Under the pieces are notes generated by a model. That model worked only from the letters and a program-made list of their open reading frames with translations, was not told where the DNA came from and ran no database searches. Of a DNA stretch of 64,000 bases, positions 47,481 to 60,535 are shown in pieces. This DNA comes from Paralvinella palmiformis (Eukaryota > Annelida > Polychaeta > Terebellida > Alvinellidae): positions 33,501-97,500 of the forward strand of contig JAODUP010001142.1 of NCBI GenBank assembly GCA_025642065.1, written 5' to 3'. Position 1 is the first letter of the stretch, and each line of letters starts with the position of its first letter. The translations under genes were made by a program, and so were the position numbers.

Positions 47481-48622
47481 AAGTTCTGCTTAGTCCATAG
47501 TTAGAAGTCGGTGGTGAAAACAATTTAACGGCTAATGCATTATATATATATTTGAATTGGAAAGTACCTTAGAATGAGTATTTAGTAAAATACTTGAGTT
47601 TTATTGTTGGCCCTATGTTTTTAACTATCGACGATGAAGGTTTCATTTAGCCTCACCACTGATTAATTATGATAAATATGGCCATGGGACCAGTACTAAG
47701 GGAACCATCTCAAAACACAGGAACTATATCACTTATTTCAAAACCTAATATGGAAATCTGCAGCACAATGCTCTAATTACTGTACTATAATGGTGTTCTT
47801 AAGGAACCAAGAAATGAAAATAATAAAGCAATAATTAATTATTCCCTACAATTAGAACATTATTTTACTTTTGTGCAGAAAATGTATAAGTTATTGCTGG
47901 CATCAGTGAATGATTGGTTTGTTGTGATATGGTTTCATGTGGTTACCAGTAGTAATAGGTTTCTGTCATAATTTGTTATTAACTAGGAGCTGAAAGTTTG
48001 ATTACCTACGACAACAAGTTTTGGCATTGGAATGCGTAAACTTTAACCACATCTGTCTCAATTTTTGAGATTAATATATAAAATTTATGCCATATTGGGA
48101 CATTAGTATTTTTTATTAAGTTATTGCCTTTAAATATTCAAAAGTTCACCGAGAGTCATTTCCATAGCAGGTTTTATAAAAACCTGGTTGTATACATGAA
48201 CAAACTATAATTAATGATCGTTTACTTTGTTCAAATAAAGATTTATCAGGAAATACAATCTTATTCATTGATTTAGTTCCATATAGTCATTAATTATTTA
48301 TATATTTTAATATTATACCGAACAATTTTAAAACGATGAGAATTGAGTTGGTTCCCACAGGTTATAAGTTTTAAAAACATTCCTTGCAAAAGTGGCAAGT
48401 GACCTATATTTATGGTACAGTTCATGTTTTCAAAATATTGTCCCCATCCTACTAAACAAAATGGCTTTAAAAAACTCATTAGTCTTTAATGAATGTTCTA
48501 AATACTTAGATAACCTAGCCATTATCACATTTAATGTCACAATAACGTGATTTAAAATTTCACGTGGATAATAAGTCTATTGTTGAAGCAGGCAGGATTT
48601 CCGGTATACTGGATTTATTTCC

Positions 48623-48654
<32 letters not shown>

Positions 48655-48829
48655 GGAAATACTACGCTATGTAAATAACTTAATTATTTAAAACATTTCT
48701 GGAATTTTATATGTTAGCTTTGAGAATCACAAGGAAGGATAGTATTTTTATCTTCCATATTATTTTATATATGGTAATTTATATATGGATCAGTTGTTTT
48801 TAAATTCGAACGTATATGCATGTATATTA

Positions 48830-48870
<41 letters not shown>

Positions 48871-50847
48871 CAATGTAAGAAGTCCCTATAGTAGCATAAC
48901 GTCCATGATTGTAATGTCTAGCTCAGTGCTGGAAATGTCAAAATAAGCGATGGCCCCTCTTCTTTTTCTAATTATGATGAACAGTTCAGACGGAGTTGCG
49001 AACATCACAAACAGGTTTCTTCCCATCAAAATTCTAAATTGAAAAATCAATTTATAGATCTAAATTAAGATACAGAAGATTAAGCAAATTACCAAGACAT
49101 TTTACTCCTATTATTTAGCAAATCTATTCTTCATTTCATTACAGCTGTCGATATTATAGCAACAGATGAATGCATTATAAAATATGCTTTATCGTTTCAA
49201 GCATTGTTTTTGCATTTTCGTGATACTGCCTAAAGAATGTAGTGATAGAAACAATTATTTCCGCCGTTGAATACAGGACATTGCACACAGGAACGGCATC
49301 TAACTATACGGATATAACGGGGGAGATATATAACTCATATACCTGATTGTAATATTATAGTGAACGGTTCAGATGAGTTGTGGAACGTTCGATTTCATGA
49401 GATTCATATGAAGATCGCAGGTTTAATAAATTAGTATCGTGGCCATATAATTATGTACCTTTGCACATTTAATACGTGCTCTTCATCGTGCATAACTATT
49501 TTTTATTGATGCATGTAAAAGTCAATAAGATTATTTCCTTGCAGGCTTTACAAGTTTGGATAAGGAATTATAGTAGATACATTTTCGGCATTGAACTACA
49601 AACTACAATCAATGCAAGTACTCTTCCACCAAACTATTACTTTACAGAAATTGGTCCAATATTTCTAACGCAACAGGAAAATGTCATTATAGGAACTGCA
49701 AAGTGCAATACGTTCAATCAACTAATATACATACATAATTCCAACAGGTAGACATAACAATGGCACCATTGATGCACATCACTAAATTCTCCTGACGATT
49801 CACTTCTAGAGAATTTGTGCAATGACGACTGATCCACACCACTGCATCAGTGAAACAACCATGTTAATTCTGTGAGCATGCTAGCTGATCGGTCTGGGGG
49901 GGTCGATTCAGTTTTGGCTTAGCATTTCACAAAATGAAAATAACCATTCATGCATACAATAAGGTCTTCGCTTTCTTACTACATAAAAAATAAGCTCTAA
50001 AGAAAGCAAATAAATTTGTTATTACCTCAGTTTCAAAGTGTTTTCTATATGCTGGCTGCCCTATTATATCACGTTGTAAATTATTGAAATGCATAGCATA
50101 TCAAAGCAATGAAACCTGGACCCAGATTACATTCTGAACCAGTGTTCTGTTAATTTGGTTGTCATACACCAGGTATACTCAAGGATTGAGTACTATTCAA
50201 TGGTCATATGTTCAAATACTTGTAGATAATAAAGTGTTTTTTTTAATGTATGGTTACGGTCCATTTTGTTATGGGTTTACAAAGTTTTGAGTAACAAAAC
50301 ATAATTTAACTTCTAATTAACGTCCATAAGTTTAACTGGGTTGAGTTATAAAAGCGTATTTTAAGATCATTATTATTTTGTGGTTTTCATGATTGAAAGA
50401 AGGTGGCAGAGTATTACCAGATTTGTTCTGGTGAGGGAAACTTCTTCTTAGTGACATTTTAGTGTATCCACCTTTGCAAATCTAGATATCTTATATATGT
50501 ATAGTCTTGGCAGCTTCATAAAGCCTATTCCACACCAATAGATAGTGGGAATAAAACTTTTAATTCCAAACATACTGCAAGTTAGCGCTAATCTTGTTTT
50601 ATTTAAAACTTAGATTGCCATGCAGTATTTATAAGTAACATTATATTAAATTCAAGAATAAGCATATAAATAAATCAGTGTATTAATAATTATAATTATT
50701 ATTATTATTATTATTATTATAATGAGGTTGATATTAGATTTATTATTACTATTATCATCATCATCACCATTATCTTTGTTATTTATATTGTCCTTATTGT
50801 TTTTCTTGTCCTAGTTTTCCTTATTCTTGTTCTCATTATGTAGAACC
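47481..50847. other. AT-rich DNA; palindromic microsatellite 48616-48661 and (TA)n 48830-48865
   Basis: No gene is seen. 48616-48661 is a perfect 46-bp inverted repeat: TATTTCCG, a (TA)n core, then CGGAAATA. A degraded SINE family B fragment is possible at about 47690-47790 (GAAATCTGCAGCACAATGCTC). Open frames such as 49476-49751 have no recognisable domain. Confidence 0.6.
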
Positions 50848-51117
50848 GTGATGTGGCAATTAGTTAGAGCGTATGACTCGTAGCCGAAGAGTCGCGAGTT
50901 CAAGGCTCCGGGAATTGTAAAGCTGTCAGGTGGCGACTGGTTTACTCATCCATAAAAATGAGAACATGACAGGACGTGCTGGATAGGTGTTTGAGTAACG
51001 CTTTAGAAGTTCAAATGTGTGTAGGATAGGAACAGGGATAATAATACTGTAAAGCGACTTAGAGCAGCTATCTAGTTGGATAGGGCACAATATAAATGTC
51101 AGATATTATTATTATTG
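50848..51117 (+). repeat. tRNA-derived SINE with L2-like 3' tail
   Basis: The head GTGATGTGGCAATTAGTTAG with B-box-like GAGTTCAAGGCTC resembles a tRNA. The 3' end (GCGACTTAGAGCAGC, then GGATAGGGCACAATATAAATG and (ATT)n) has the same layout as the 3' ends of the two plus-strand LINEs here (GCGCC..., then AGGGCGCT.TAT.A and a short repeat tail). It is probably mobilised by an L2-type LINE. No target-site duplication was found. Confidence 0.75.
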
Positions 51118-53289
51118 TTTTGTGCTTGAAATAAATATCTTCATTATTAACATTATTTTACATATGATAAATTATTTCCTTTCAGTAAATAATAATAATT
51201 ATAATGTTATACTCGTAAAGAGTTTCAACCCGTTCTCAACCATAACTAGAACAGATACCATCTAATCTGATTCACAAATTAAAATTTGTATCTAATACGT
51301 AGTATATATCACCAATATTAAGTTATTAGTAAAAAACACCGACGGCTAATGACAATATCTAACAGTCAATCAATATTCTAAATAACGTCTTATTTTAATT
51401 AAACCAGTGATGCGTGTAGAAGGTATGATGAGTACTTAATTGACACTGGAATAACCACATTAGATCATAATTAGTGTGATCGAACGTGTACGACTAATAG
51501 AAGTTGGCCATTATTATAAGTTGACTGTGACTAAGGTATCGAAAATAAAGTATTTGGAAGTAATTTACTTTATTAATATAAAATAAATGGTAATATAGAA
51601 ACGCTTTATTAATAAAATTAAAAATATCATGACTCTACGTTACAAACATTAAATAAAATCCTAGCTTAAAATATATAGAGATTTATTAAACTAAATCAAT
51701 TTCTTTAACTGTATTATTCTCTACCTTCAGTCCATATTTTGCCAATAGAATCAATAGAAAGATGTAAAATCCCCGAATAACCATAGTCAATCTATATCTG
51801 ACCTCAGCATATAAATCAGAGATATTTCCTTAATTGGTGGTCGGTCTAAAACCTATTATATTTATTATTTTTCTAAATCGGTTTTGATCAAGTGGTTTTC
51901 AAAGCACATGGCTAGACCCCCCCCCAAAAAAAGTGATTATAGTTGACCAGAATAGACGATAAAATGAAAACAATAACATATTGTAAACATATTTTCTATA
52001 TGGATTATGAAAAATATAATTCCATTAATTCTCTCGACATCAACACAACAACCGTTCATCATGATCTTTATATAATCTATATCGCTTATTTAATACATGT
52101 ATCACCAACACCAGAGACTATAACTTTGAATCTGGTTGTGTAAATGATACATGTATTATTATATTATAATGACATTGGTAGTACGTTGTTATTACGTTGT
52201 TACTGCGTTATTCATATTGCGCTGTTATTACGTAATCGCGACGTAATTAAAATACATTGTGGTGAGGTAATTAAAACACCCACACTTTTACATAATAATT
52301 ACGTATTTATAATTACGTAAGAATAACCTGATCATTACAATTTAATAACATAATTATTATGTAATATTGTTAGCTGGGTTGTTACCTATAACCCTTCCTT
52401 CCCAGAAGAACAGTACGACAAATATCGAACCTATTGTAATGTAATGATAAATAAGACTTTCCCACAAGACAAATTATTTGTTTGTTTTATTATGGGTTGA
52501 TTAAAAATCATCCCACTACAGAAATTATTATTATATTATTATCTTAAATGGAATACGCTGTGCTGCCTTTTTTTCGTAGAAAATACTTTACTGTAAATAA
52601 AGGTGACTAATTATAAACATCCCTTTATATTAAAAAAAAGGAAATGTATTATATTATGAGTAGACTATACATACTACTTTTAAAGCATTAGTATCACTAT
52701 AAATTGAGACAGGTTATTCAAAACATCCGGCAGAGATTATTACAAATACATTTATATAAAAAGCGAATGCACTTCCATCTGGCGGCAGTTTTCAGGAATC
52801 CGTCGGTTGGTAATTGGTATCACCTAAGTCCAGAACTAGGTATTTGGCCGCAACCATATTTATTATAAATAACAACTAGAGATCTATATGTACCGTATAA
52901 TGTAATTTCGTTAATGAATGAAGAGTACCGCAGTAAATAACATTTTGGGTTAGTTTTCAGTCGGAGAGAAGTGAATAACTTAAATTCGGTCCAGATCGAA
53001 GCGATACAGAGACTAATCCATCTATGAATGTTGTAAAGTCAGAATTAGATCAATTTTGGCAAACATAGTGCTAGAGTATAGAATCTAGAATCTACTTTGA
53101 ACGCCAAGATAACTAAGTTAATTTTATGCAAGCTGTAGTTGATAAATTTCTTTATAAGACATTATACATAGTTATACTAAAAGTGAGACTGGTTGAGACA
53201 AGAAACACGGTCTCGGGCCAGGCTAGTTTCAGTTTGGGACATAATTAATGCAATCTTGGTAACTACCATTTCAATAAAAGCTTTCAGGA
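51118..53289. other. AT-rich intergenic DNA
   Basis: No gene is seen. At 52180-52360 there is a cluster of TTACGTAAT/ATTACGT palindromes and TTATTACG repeats, possibly a decayed palindromic element. A C-run lies at 51919-51926. Confidence 0.5.
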
Positions 53290-53880
53290 GTTGGCCAAAG
53301 ACCATGCTAACATGGTATTCCCTATACGGTGTGATCCAGTTGACGGCATCATGCAGAATATCCCTTTACACAAACGAGTTGAACGACCTTTCGGTTCTCT
53401 AAGTAATGAAATGCAATGGTTTGTGTATTACATCTATCCGGTTTACACAAACCGTTGCAACGATGTTAAATATTGGAATCTTGTGACATATGCTCTGTAA
53501 ATAACTGAATTAAAAACATAATAACACTGATGAACAGAGTATATATGCCTTCAAGGAATTTTGTCCACATCGGTTTTGTACATGATGTTATGTCCAGCAT
53601 TAGTAACTGTACAGATGGACATGGTACAGTATGTGCTAGATAAAAAAGTCCCTGGGCTGCAGATATTTTATGTGAATGAATCAAACTTTGACAAGAAGCA
53701 TGTAATTTGGGAAGTTCCTCTAGGGATAGCTGCTCCACTCCAACTCTTGATTTGTATCTCCCAGTATTCCACAAAATTCCTTGGGTTGTAATTGTGTTTA
53801 TGGATTATGGAGATGTTGAACTTATTTTAGGTGATATATTTGAAAGAGAAAATCTTGCCAATTAACAGCCCATCTGGATG
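53290..53880 (+). other. Coding-like patches, unidentified
   Basis: After a CTTTCAG at about 53280-53286 the frame reads ELAKDHANMVFPIRCDPVDG and then QNIPLHKRVERPFGSLS, with a possible GTAATG donor near 53402 but an open frame to 53500. At about 53770-53865 another frame reads WVVIVFMDYGDVELILGDIF, reminiscent of the core of Tudor domains (V.F.DYG..E.V). The patches do not join into one frame. They could be exons or relics of one gene; I cannot identify it. Confidence 0.3.
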
Positions 53881-54366
53881 GAGTCTCATCCACTGACATA
53901 ACCTTGCCAAAAATTAATTATTTCCAGGTTAAGCTGATTAATGTGATTTTTAGACTGTCTATATTAACAAAAGTGTACAGTTCTTTCTTGTTAAATTATT
54001 TCTTCACACCCGAATAAAGCACTAAATAGAATAAAAATGTGTTGTAACCAAACAATTAATAGAAAAACTGCTTTAGATTTTATTCAACAAAGTGTGATCT
54101 TTTGGGTCGTCATCTTTCATTACAGTTTGACTTCACTAGATGACTATCATGATAGTTATGCTATAAAGACTGCAATATCATTTTGGAAGTTTTTCCTAGA
54201 TGATTAGAAATTAATTTTACAGAAATATATTTACCTAATCATATATACATATCTTAAAATAAAAGCTTGCATTAGCAGATAACTGATGCCATCTGTAATA
54301 AAGGGTCTCTTCAAAGCTTTAGACATGTAATGATTTATCAGACTTATAATGATTTTCTCTTTCCAC

Positions 54367-54560
54367 TTGTCAAAAAAATGAGTGAGTAAGTGAGTGAGTG
54401 AGTGGATTGTTTAGCCTCGGGGTTGGCTACACCTAAGATATATTGCTGAGGGGCGACTCTCTTGCACAACATTTCAAAAATGCAGATAATTTAATTTGGT
54501 TTGATTCAAATCCACTGGTGGCAGCAGAGTGCCCGAATCCTCTCCATTGTGGGAATACTG
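54367..54560 (-). repeat. SINE family B, best copy
   Basis: The tail (GAGT)n is at 54363-54401. The body reads TTTAGCCTCGGGGTTGGC, then GCTGAGGGGCGACTCTC and AACATTTCAAAAATGC, and the head has a B-box-like GATTCAAATCC. In minus orientation the head ends near GAATCCTCTCC. Copies are listed at 2752, 32283, 33774, 36107 and 42632. Confidence 0.7.
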
Positions 54561-54750
54561 AGTAAAAAGGAAAGTATTCCTCACGTTCTAGAACCATGAC
54601 TACACTGTGTAGACTAAGTCTGTCATACACTGGAATATATTAATGAATATGTCTATTTTGTTAAGAATTATGTACTATTTACCCCAAAGCTGTATTAATG
54701 CTCAGTATAAAAAGGCTATTTTGCACTGGCTGTCATTTACGTGCAAAACA

Positions 54751-54754
<4 letters not shown>

Positions 54755-54798
<44 letters not shown>
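54755..54798. repeat. (TA)n microsatellite next to the Tigger-like element
   Basis: A pure TA run that ends exactly at the left terminus of the element beginning at 54799, as expected for a transposon that targets TA. Confidence 0.95.
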
Positions 54799-54801
<3 letters not shown>

Positions 54802-55294
54802 TGAGAATCCGTTAATCCAGAGACATCGTTTATCCAGCAAATCCATCTCCCGGTAATTTGCTGTCGGTAATGGATTTAGCTCCATTACAAATGACTATTT
54901 AATCCAGCAAAATTGCGTTCCGCGTTCCGACACACGATGCTCCCATTATAATAATTCATGCTAATTACAAACACAAATGCGTGATCTTTCCAATGAGCAT
55001 ATCAGAGTTAATCTGATGCACTAAGTAAGACGAGTATTTCTTTATAATGTCTGTAATTTTTTCTGGTTATTTATGGTGTCATAATTGTTGGAAATAAATA
55101 AATACACCACAAGATTATAAGTGTCATTGTGGTTCCAATGGATGTAACGTATTATTTTTGTTACATACAACGGCATATCTTTACGATCTAAAATGTGGTA
55201 CACAGACTACTGGTATGTCACGGACTCGATATTCCGACATTCACGTTTATCCGATATATTATCATGTGACAAACCTTGTCGGATTAACGGATAC

Positions 55295-55299
<5 letters not shown>
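54799..55299. mobile_element. Tigger/pogo-like non-autonomous element
   Basis: The left end is CAGTGAGAATCCGTTAATCC. The reverse complement of the right end is AGTAGGTATCCGTTAATCC, so GNATCCGTTAATCC is shared. A second inner motif, TTATCC.GCAAATCC against TTATCCGATATAT, follows the pattern of Tigger termini (NATTATCCG-type). It lies between a (TA)n tract and a (TC)n(TA)n tract (55297-55370), so the target-site duplication is hidden. No transposase coding. Confidence 0.68.

Positions 55300-55370
<71 letters not shown>
55297..55370. repeat. Compound microsatellite (TC)n(TA)n
   Basis: About 16 TC units followed by about 20 TA units, the same design as the tract in GPD2 intron 4. Confidence 0.97.
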
Positions 55371-55372
<2 letters not shown>

Positions 55373-56371
55373 AGAACAAACATTGCTCGTTTAGATAACT
55401 CTCTGACTAAGAGTCTCAGTAAAAGATGTCACCTCTCACACTATCATTATTATCATTTATGTTAAATAACCAACACTAATAAACATATCAATGCTAAATT
55501 CGATGGCCAACATAATGTTGGTTGGGAATTATAACATAGATTTCCTTTGTCTAATGTATACTATATGGTTATAAATATTATCATTGAAGGGTATTATTTG
55601 GTATACAATCAAGTCTTGTTAACATCATGTTAAACTCAATTGAGAATTTCATATTATATGTCGGTTAAACTGGTTATCAATTAACTGCTAATTAACAGTC
55701 GTCAATCACTAAGTTTGGGCAAAATCATTTTCTTCAATAAAGTAATCATCGGTATGTTTACTTTTGACAGTCATCCAAATGGTCAGCATCAATGACAGAT
55801 AATTAGTTTCACAATTAGCAACCTATATATAACTAGAGCTATGACAATATACAGGTAAGATATTGTTATTATCACACAAGAGCAAAACTAACTGATGGTG
55901 ATGTTCCCAGAGGATGAATATAAAGAGAGGTGAAATTTACCAGCAGTTCGGTTCCTTTTGTTATCGGGCAAAGGAAATGTGATATTTTGGTATTTTAGCG
56001 CTACCTTTCTACACGCTTAATGGGCTGCACAATCACAGTGACGATAAAGTAATGGAACCACTTTGAAAATTGGGGATAATTGTTAAAACATGAAACACAC
56101 CCATTTCACACGAATACTTTGAAACAGAATATTGGTCGCTTAATTTGATAGATAACTAAAATGAAGCTGTAAATAGAAAATATAAATTGTATATTCATTT
56201 GAAATAAACTGAAATTAATCTAAATAATAATGATAATTATAATAATAATCATTTAACTTTGATAAAGTAGCCTAGCTTCTAAAGGTATTTCAAAGGTGCA
56301 ATGCAGTAAGACTACATAAAAATATATAATGTACTTATAGAGATTTAAAAATACATGGAATCATATAACAG

Positions 56372-56422
<51 letters not shown>

Positions 56423-57857
56423 TATATATATATCATTTTAGCCAACATTAAATAAATATTATCAATTTATTAGTTGACATTAAAAAACAACATAAAGTGC
56501 ATCATACATCTATATATTTTAATGAAGTTCAATAAATATGAAACAATAATTATAATGGAGGATCTACTGAATAGTAATATCCTAAATATGTAAATCTAAA
56601 ATTCAATTACATGTTTTGAACAATCAATCTTTATATTATTTTATTATTTATCCCAAAAGTCACCTCGAAGAGATGATCGTTTAGAATTATTTTAAATTTA
56701 GAAGAGATGATTCAATATCCTCCAACTGTTTCTCCTCCAACTGTTTGTTCTACAAAGTGAAACATGCAATGCTAAGTCCACAATTATAATATAACATGAG
56801 CCGAGAACCTGTAACTGTATCTTAATGGATCACCTAAAATGTTGTGAATATACACTGAGATATTCACCTGCACTGCCATTTGTAGATTTAATTAAGTTGT
56901 TCGCAATGTCTTGAAATAATCGTGCTGGTCTGATCATATTTATTTTTGTGTTGCCATTATGTTTGCTGTTGCACCATTCTGAACTTTACTCAAGGCAGCT
57001 GATGTTATAGTCAGATATGTGAATATAACAAAGACCAGGATCACTTTACTGATTGCTTCTTGTGTCAAGAATGGATATAGCCATCGGATGTTATTAAGAT
57101 TGTGGCATATGCGTTCATGTTAATACAGACTAAAACAAATTAATAGTAATTAATAAAAAAACTTATTTCTCACTGGAGGTGTCTGAGCATCATTTTTAAA
57201 CTCCCAAATGTATCAAAAGAAATGATCATTTTGTATGAATTAATCACTGTTTTGTTTTTTAACAAATATAATTACATCCACTAGCTATTATCGGCAGCTG
57301 TCATTTGCTACAATACTTTATATTTTAATACCTTCAATGCTTAATTAAAAAGGCCATTAAAAGAGCACAAATACAAAGCATTAGTCGCGGACACAAGTAG
57401 TAGTAACAGCTAAATATGCTGTGACCCCCCCCCCCATAAAACAAAAACCCAATAACAACAAGTAATTTAATCACTGTGTCCATTATTATCCATATGTTGT
57501 TACGATAGCAGCAACGACATAATTGTACTTTAATCATTAGCTAAGAACATTTTCTATTTTGGACACGTTGTTCAAAACACTTTATTTAGACGATAGCAAC
57601 CGAATTTGGTGAGTAGTTTTTAATTTGTTTTCCAATTGAAAACTTTACTAATCAGAATCTACTACAGTATTGTCAATATAGAGAATCTATCAGAGTTCTG
57701 GACATCAACATGTTCTGAAAGAAATAATTTTCTGGAACACCCTGATGATATAATTGACCTGAACATCGGATTACCTATATCGTAATGCACCAAGTAAACA
57801 CATGTTACACTTACACGTTATAATAAATATATAAAGAGTTCTCATACTAACTATTAG
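55371..57857. other. AT-rich intergenic DNA; (AT)n at 56374-56434
   Basis: No gene is recognised. A long AT tract is interrupted by CATATATATATC at its right end. A C-run lies at 57426-57434. Confidence 0.6.
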
Positions 57858-58477
57858 TGTTACTCGTGTTTGATACCTTTGTCCACCGTTCAGGGTTAAA
57901 GATCATCAGAACTCAATCACAACAGCTCATGTAAGCAGATCTTCGAGAGTTTTATTCTGACCCAAATGTTACATTACATGCATAGTGTACATGAAATTGT
58001 CTCAACAATCTGTTCTGCTCACAAACCGGCATGAGTCCTGCATAAGTTGAGTCTGTGTGACAATTCTAACAAGCTGAACTCTCTCCTGCTACAGAACGCA
58101 ATCCAAAGGCTACTTCGATGTTCTGCTCCAGGAGAAAGAACGCATGCCGTATTTATACAGAAGTCACCCAGCGACAAACAACTAATTATGTCATACCAAA
58201 TCTTCTAAAGATTCCAAAGATATAACAAAAACACGCAGACAACTGTCTCCGGCCATGACTAAACATTCCAAACATTCCACAGAATCCCAAATCCCCGGAA
58301 ACCGATATTCCACACGCCCGGCAGGGTGGTTCTTGGCTAATCTGGTCATGTCTGACGTTCAGCAATTGCATAAAAAATCGAATATTTTTAAACCGCTTGT
58401 TGTTTTAATTTATATTTGGAAATACTAGCGTACAGTAAAAGGTACAGCCAGCGCCCAATTTTGTACAAGTCCCTACA
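57858..58477 (-). mobile_element. LTR-like block, probably the 3' LTR of the BEL/Pao remnant
   Basis: On the minus strand it begins TGTAGGGACTTG and ends with GAGTAACA, a TG...CA frame. It has a TATA box (TATAAATA at 58150-58157) and a downstream poly(A) signal AATAAA (57951-57956), correctly spaced for an LTR of about 620 bp. Upstream in element orientation is a G-rich stretch (about 58500) that could be a decayed polypurine tract. The flanks show no clear 5-bp duplication, so boundaries are provisional. Orientation matches the pol fragment at 59253-59766. Confidence 0.65.
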
Positions 58478-59252
58478 AAATGACCCATCGGAGTATAGTG
58501 ACCCCCATTATTACATCAGTACCGTTACGTATATTTAAAGACCAATTTTACACACACAAAATAACAGAACTTTCTTGCGAAATTGGCATCAGAAGAAATT
58601 CAATAGCTGCAAATCGATGTGTAAAAAGTGCAGTGAATATTTGCGACTGACAAAAATAAAATAAAGTATTTTTATTTTAGATTTGTTTTTGGTTCGATTA
58701 CACCATCTGTACTTGTTCTTTATCATTGACCGGATTACTTTGACAAATTAAACTTTTTTACTGAAACAGCTATATTGTGACCTGTTACCATACTGACTGA
58801 AGCGCTACGGTACTGATGCTATCGTTAGAGTATTGATGTCTACATGAGAGTGACCATTTCGTGAACAAAGATTTCCATCCGGCGTATTCTAAGGAATGCT
58901 GACCCATCAATGTGATAGCTGTCTTTGGTTTTGCATCACCTTTTCAACATTACGAACTTAAATAAATCTTAATACCAGAGATTGACTATTATGGGTGTTA
59001 CGGTACTGACAGTATCGTGGAACTTCTGCAAGTACTGTATTATGGCTGGTGGATGGAGTGTCTGGCTTCAATCAAGCTAGACTGGTTCCCTAGCGAGGTT
59101 CCGCTACGACTTCATGGCCATTCGCTCTAAAGGACAAGGGGGCTGTAGTGGAAAGGGAACTAGTATAAGGCCACCAAACACCAATTGTGCACAGATGTGC
59201 AAAATGCAATGGGTAGTACTAATCATTACACAATCAGTTCGGCACGCATTGT

Positions 59253-59766
59253 CTAGATGTGAGAGGCTGCATTGCTTTTGATGTCATTCCAATATACCCG
59301 TTGTATTTTTAGAAATAGAATAGAAGCGCAATCAGCTGGATTCAGCTTGGTGCGAATGTATCCCCACTGCACTGGACTAGATCCGTCGTAGATAATAACT
59401 AACACAGGGATATTCGCAACAAATGTCTGAAATCGTTTGGCCTTACTTCGAATGTAGTGAAGAACGGTTGTGCTGTCAGACCAAAAACCTGATTCTTCTA
59501 ATGACAAGCGTAGTTCTCCTTTTAGTAGGCTGTCCATCCTCAAGGCATCTACCCCTGCAGACAATTTAAGCCTGGGAATTGTCATGTATTGAATCGGCGC
59601 TAGTCTCGACTTGGCCATCACCAGAGTACAATGAATGTTTCCATCCGCGTTAACCACTCACATGTAGGAGACTGTTCCATATGCTTCTTTAGACGTATCT
59701 CCAAAATGATGAAGCTGAGCATAGATGACTAGCCACAAATCATCAGGAATGTAACACCGGTTGACC
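59253..59766 (-). pseudogene. BEL/Pao retrotransposon pol fragment (RT end and RNase H)
   Basis: The minus-strand text reads LHHFGDTSKEAYGTVSY, a stop, then VNADGNIHCTLVMAKSRLAP, IPRLKLSAGVDALRMDSLL, FWSDSTTVLHYIRSKAKRFQ, TFVANIPV and TKLNPADCAS. This is the RNase H block of BEL/Pao elements, including the catalytic-type SDSTTVL. There is an in-frame TGA where the family usually has Leu-Arg after the Tyr. Protease, most of RT and integrase are missing. A (GA)n tract at 59769-59801 lies at its upstream edge. Confidence 0.85.

Positions 59767-59768
<2 letters not shown>

Positions 59769-59801
<33 letters not shown>
59769..59801. repeat. (GA)n microsatellite
   Basis: A pure GA run of about 16 units. 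Confidence 0.97.
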
Positions 59802-59805
<4 letters not shown>

Positions 59806-60084
59806 TTCCAGAAGCCATTAACCTAATTACTAATCACAACTCATACGAGAATGATGTCTTACTAGTCAATTATATTCAGGATTTACCAGAATAAACGAAA
59901 TATATTACCTGTTAATAAATGATAGAATTGTACTCCTGTCATTTGTATGTTATAAATAATACTAGATATTATCCAATCTGTGTAAATCAAAGTGCATATT
60001 TTCCTTAATTTAATGGCTATAAAAGTATAAAGAAATGGAAACAGTAGCCAATGCAATTATGACATCCACAATGGGGTCATACAT

Positions 60085-60535
60085 GATAAATTACGTCGTA
60101 AACAACATGATAATTGACGTGTTAGACAACATGATAGATGACGTGTAGACAACATGATAGATGACACGTAGACAACATGATAGATGACACGTAGACAACA
60201 CGATAGATGACACGTAGACAACATGATAATTGACGTGTTAGACAACATGATAGATGACATGTAGACAACATGATAGATGACACGTAGACAACATGATAGA
60301 TGACACGTAGACAACATGATAATTGACGTGTTAGACAACATGATAGATGACGTGTAGACAACATGATAGATGATGTGTAGACAACATGATAGATGACGTG
60401 TAGACAACATGATAGATGACACGTAGACAACATGATAATTGACGTGTTAGACAACATGATATATGACACGTAGACAACATGATAGATGACACGTAGACAA
60501 CATGATAGATGACGTGTAGACAACATGATAGATGA
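60085..60535. repeat. Minisatellite block 1, 23-bp unit with 24-bp variant
   Basis: About 19 head-to-tail copies of a unit like GTAGACAACATGATAGATGA plus CAC/CGT. A 24-bp variant containing ATAATTGACGTGTTAG recurs near 60109, 60225, 60321 and 60437, giving a higher-order period of four to five units. Because 23 is not a multiple of three and the unit has no stop on the minus strand, three units together read as an unbroken 23-residue repeat, which creates long artificial frames on that strand. These are not genes. Confidence 0.95.

Noticed and set aside
55158..55465. Open frames with poly-Ser/Leu and poly-Ile/Tyr
   Set aside because: They are translations of the (TC)n(TA)n microsatellite and a Tigger-like terminus.
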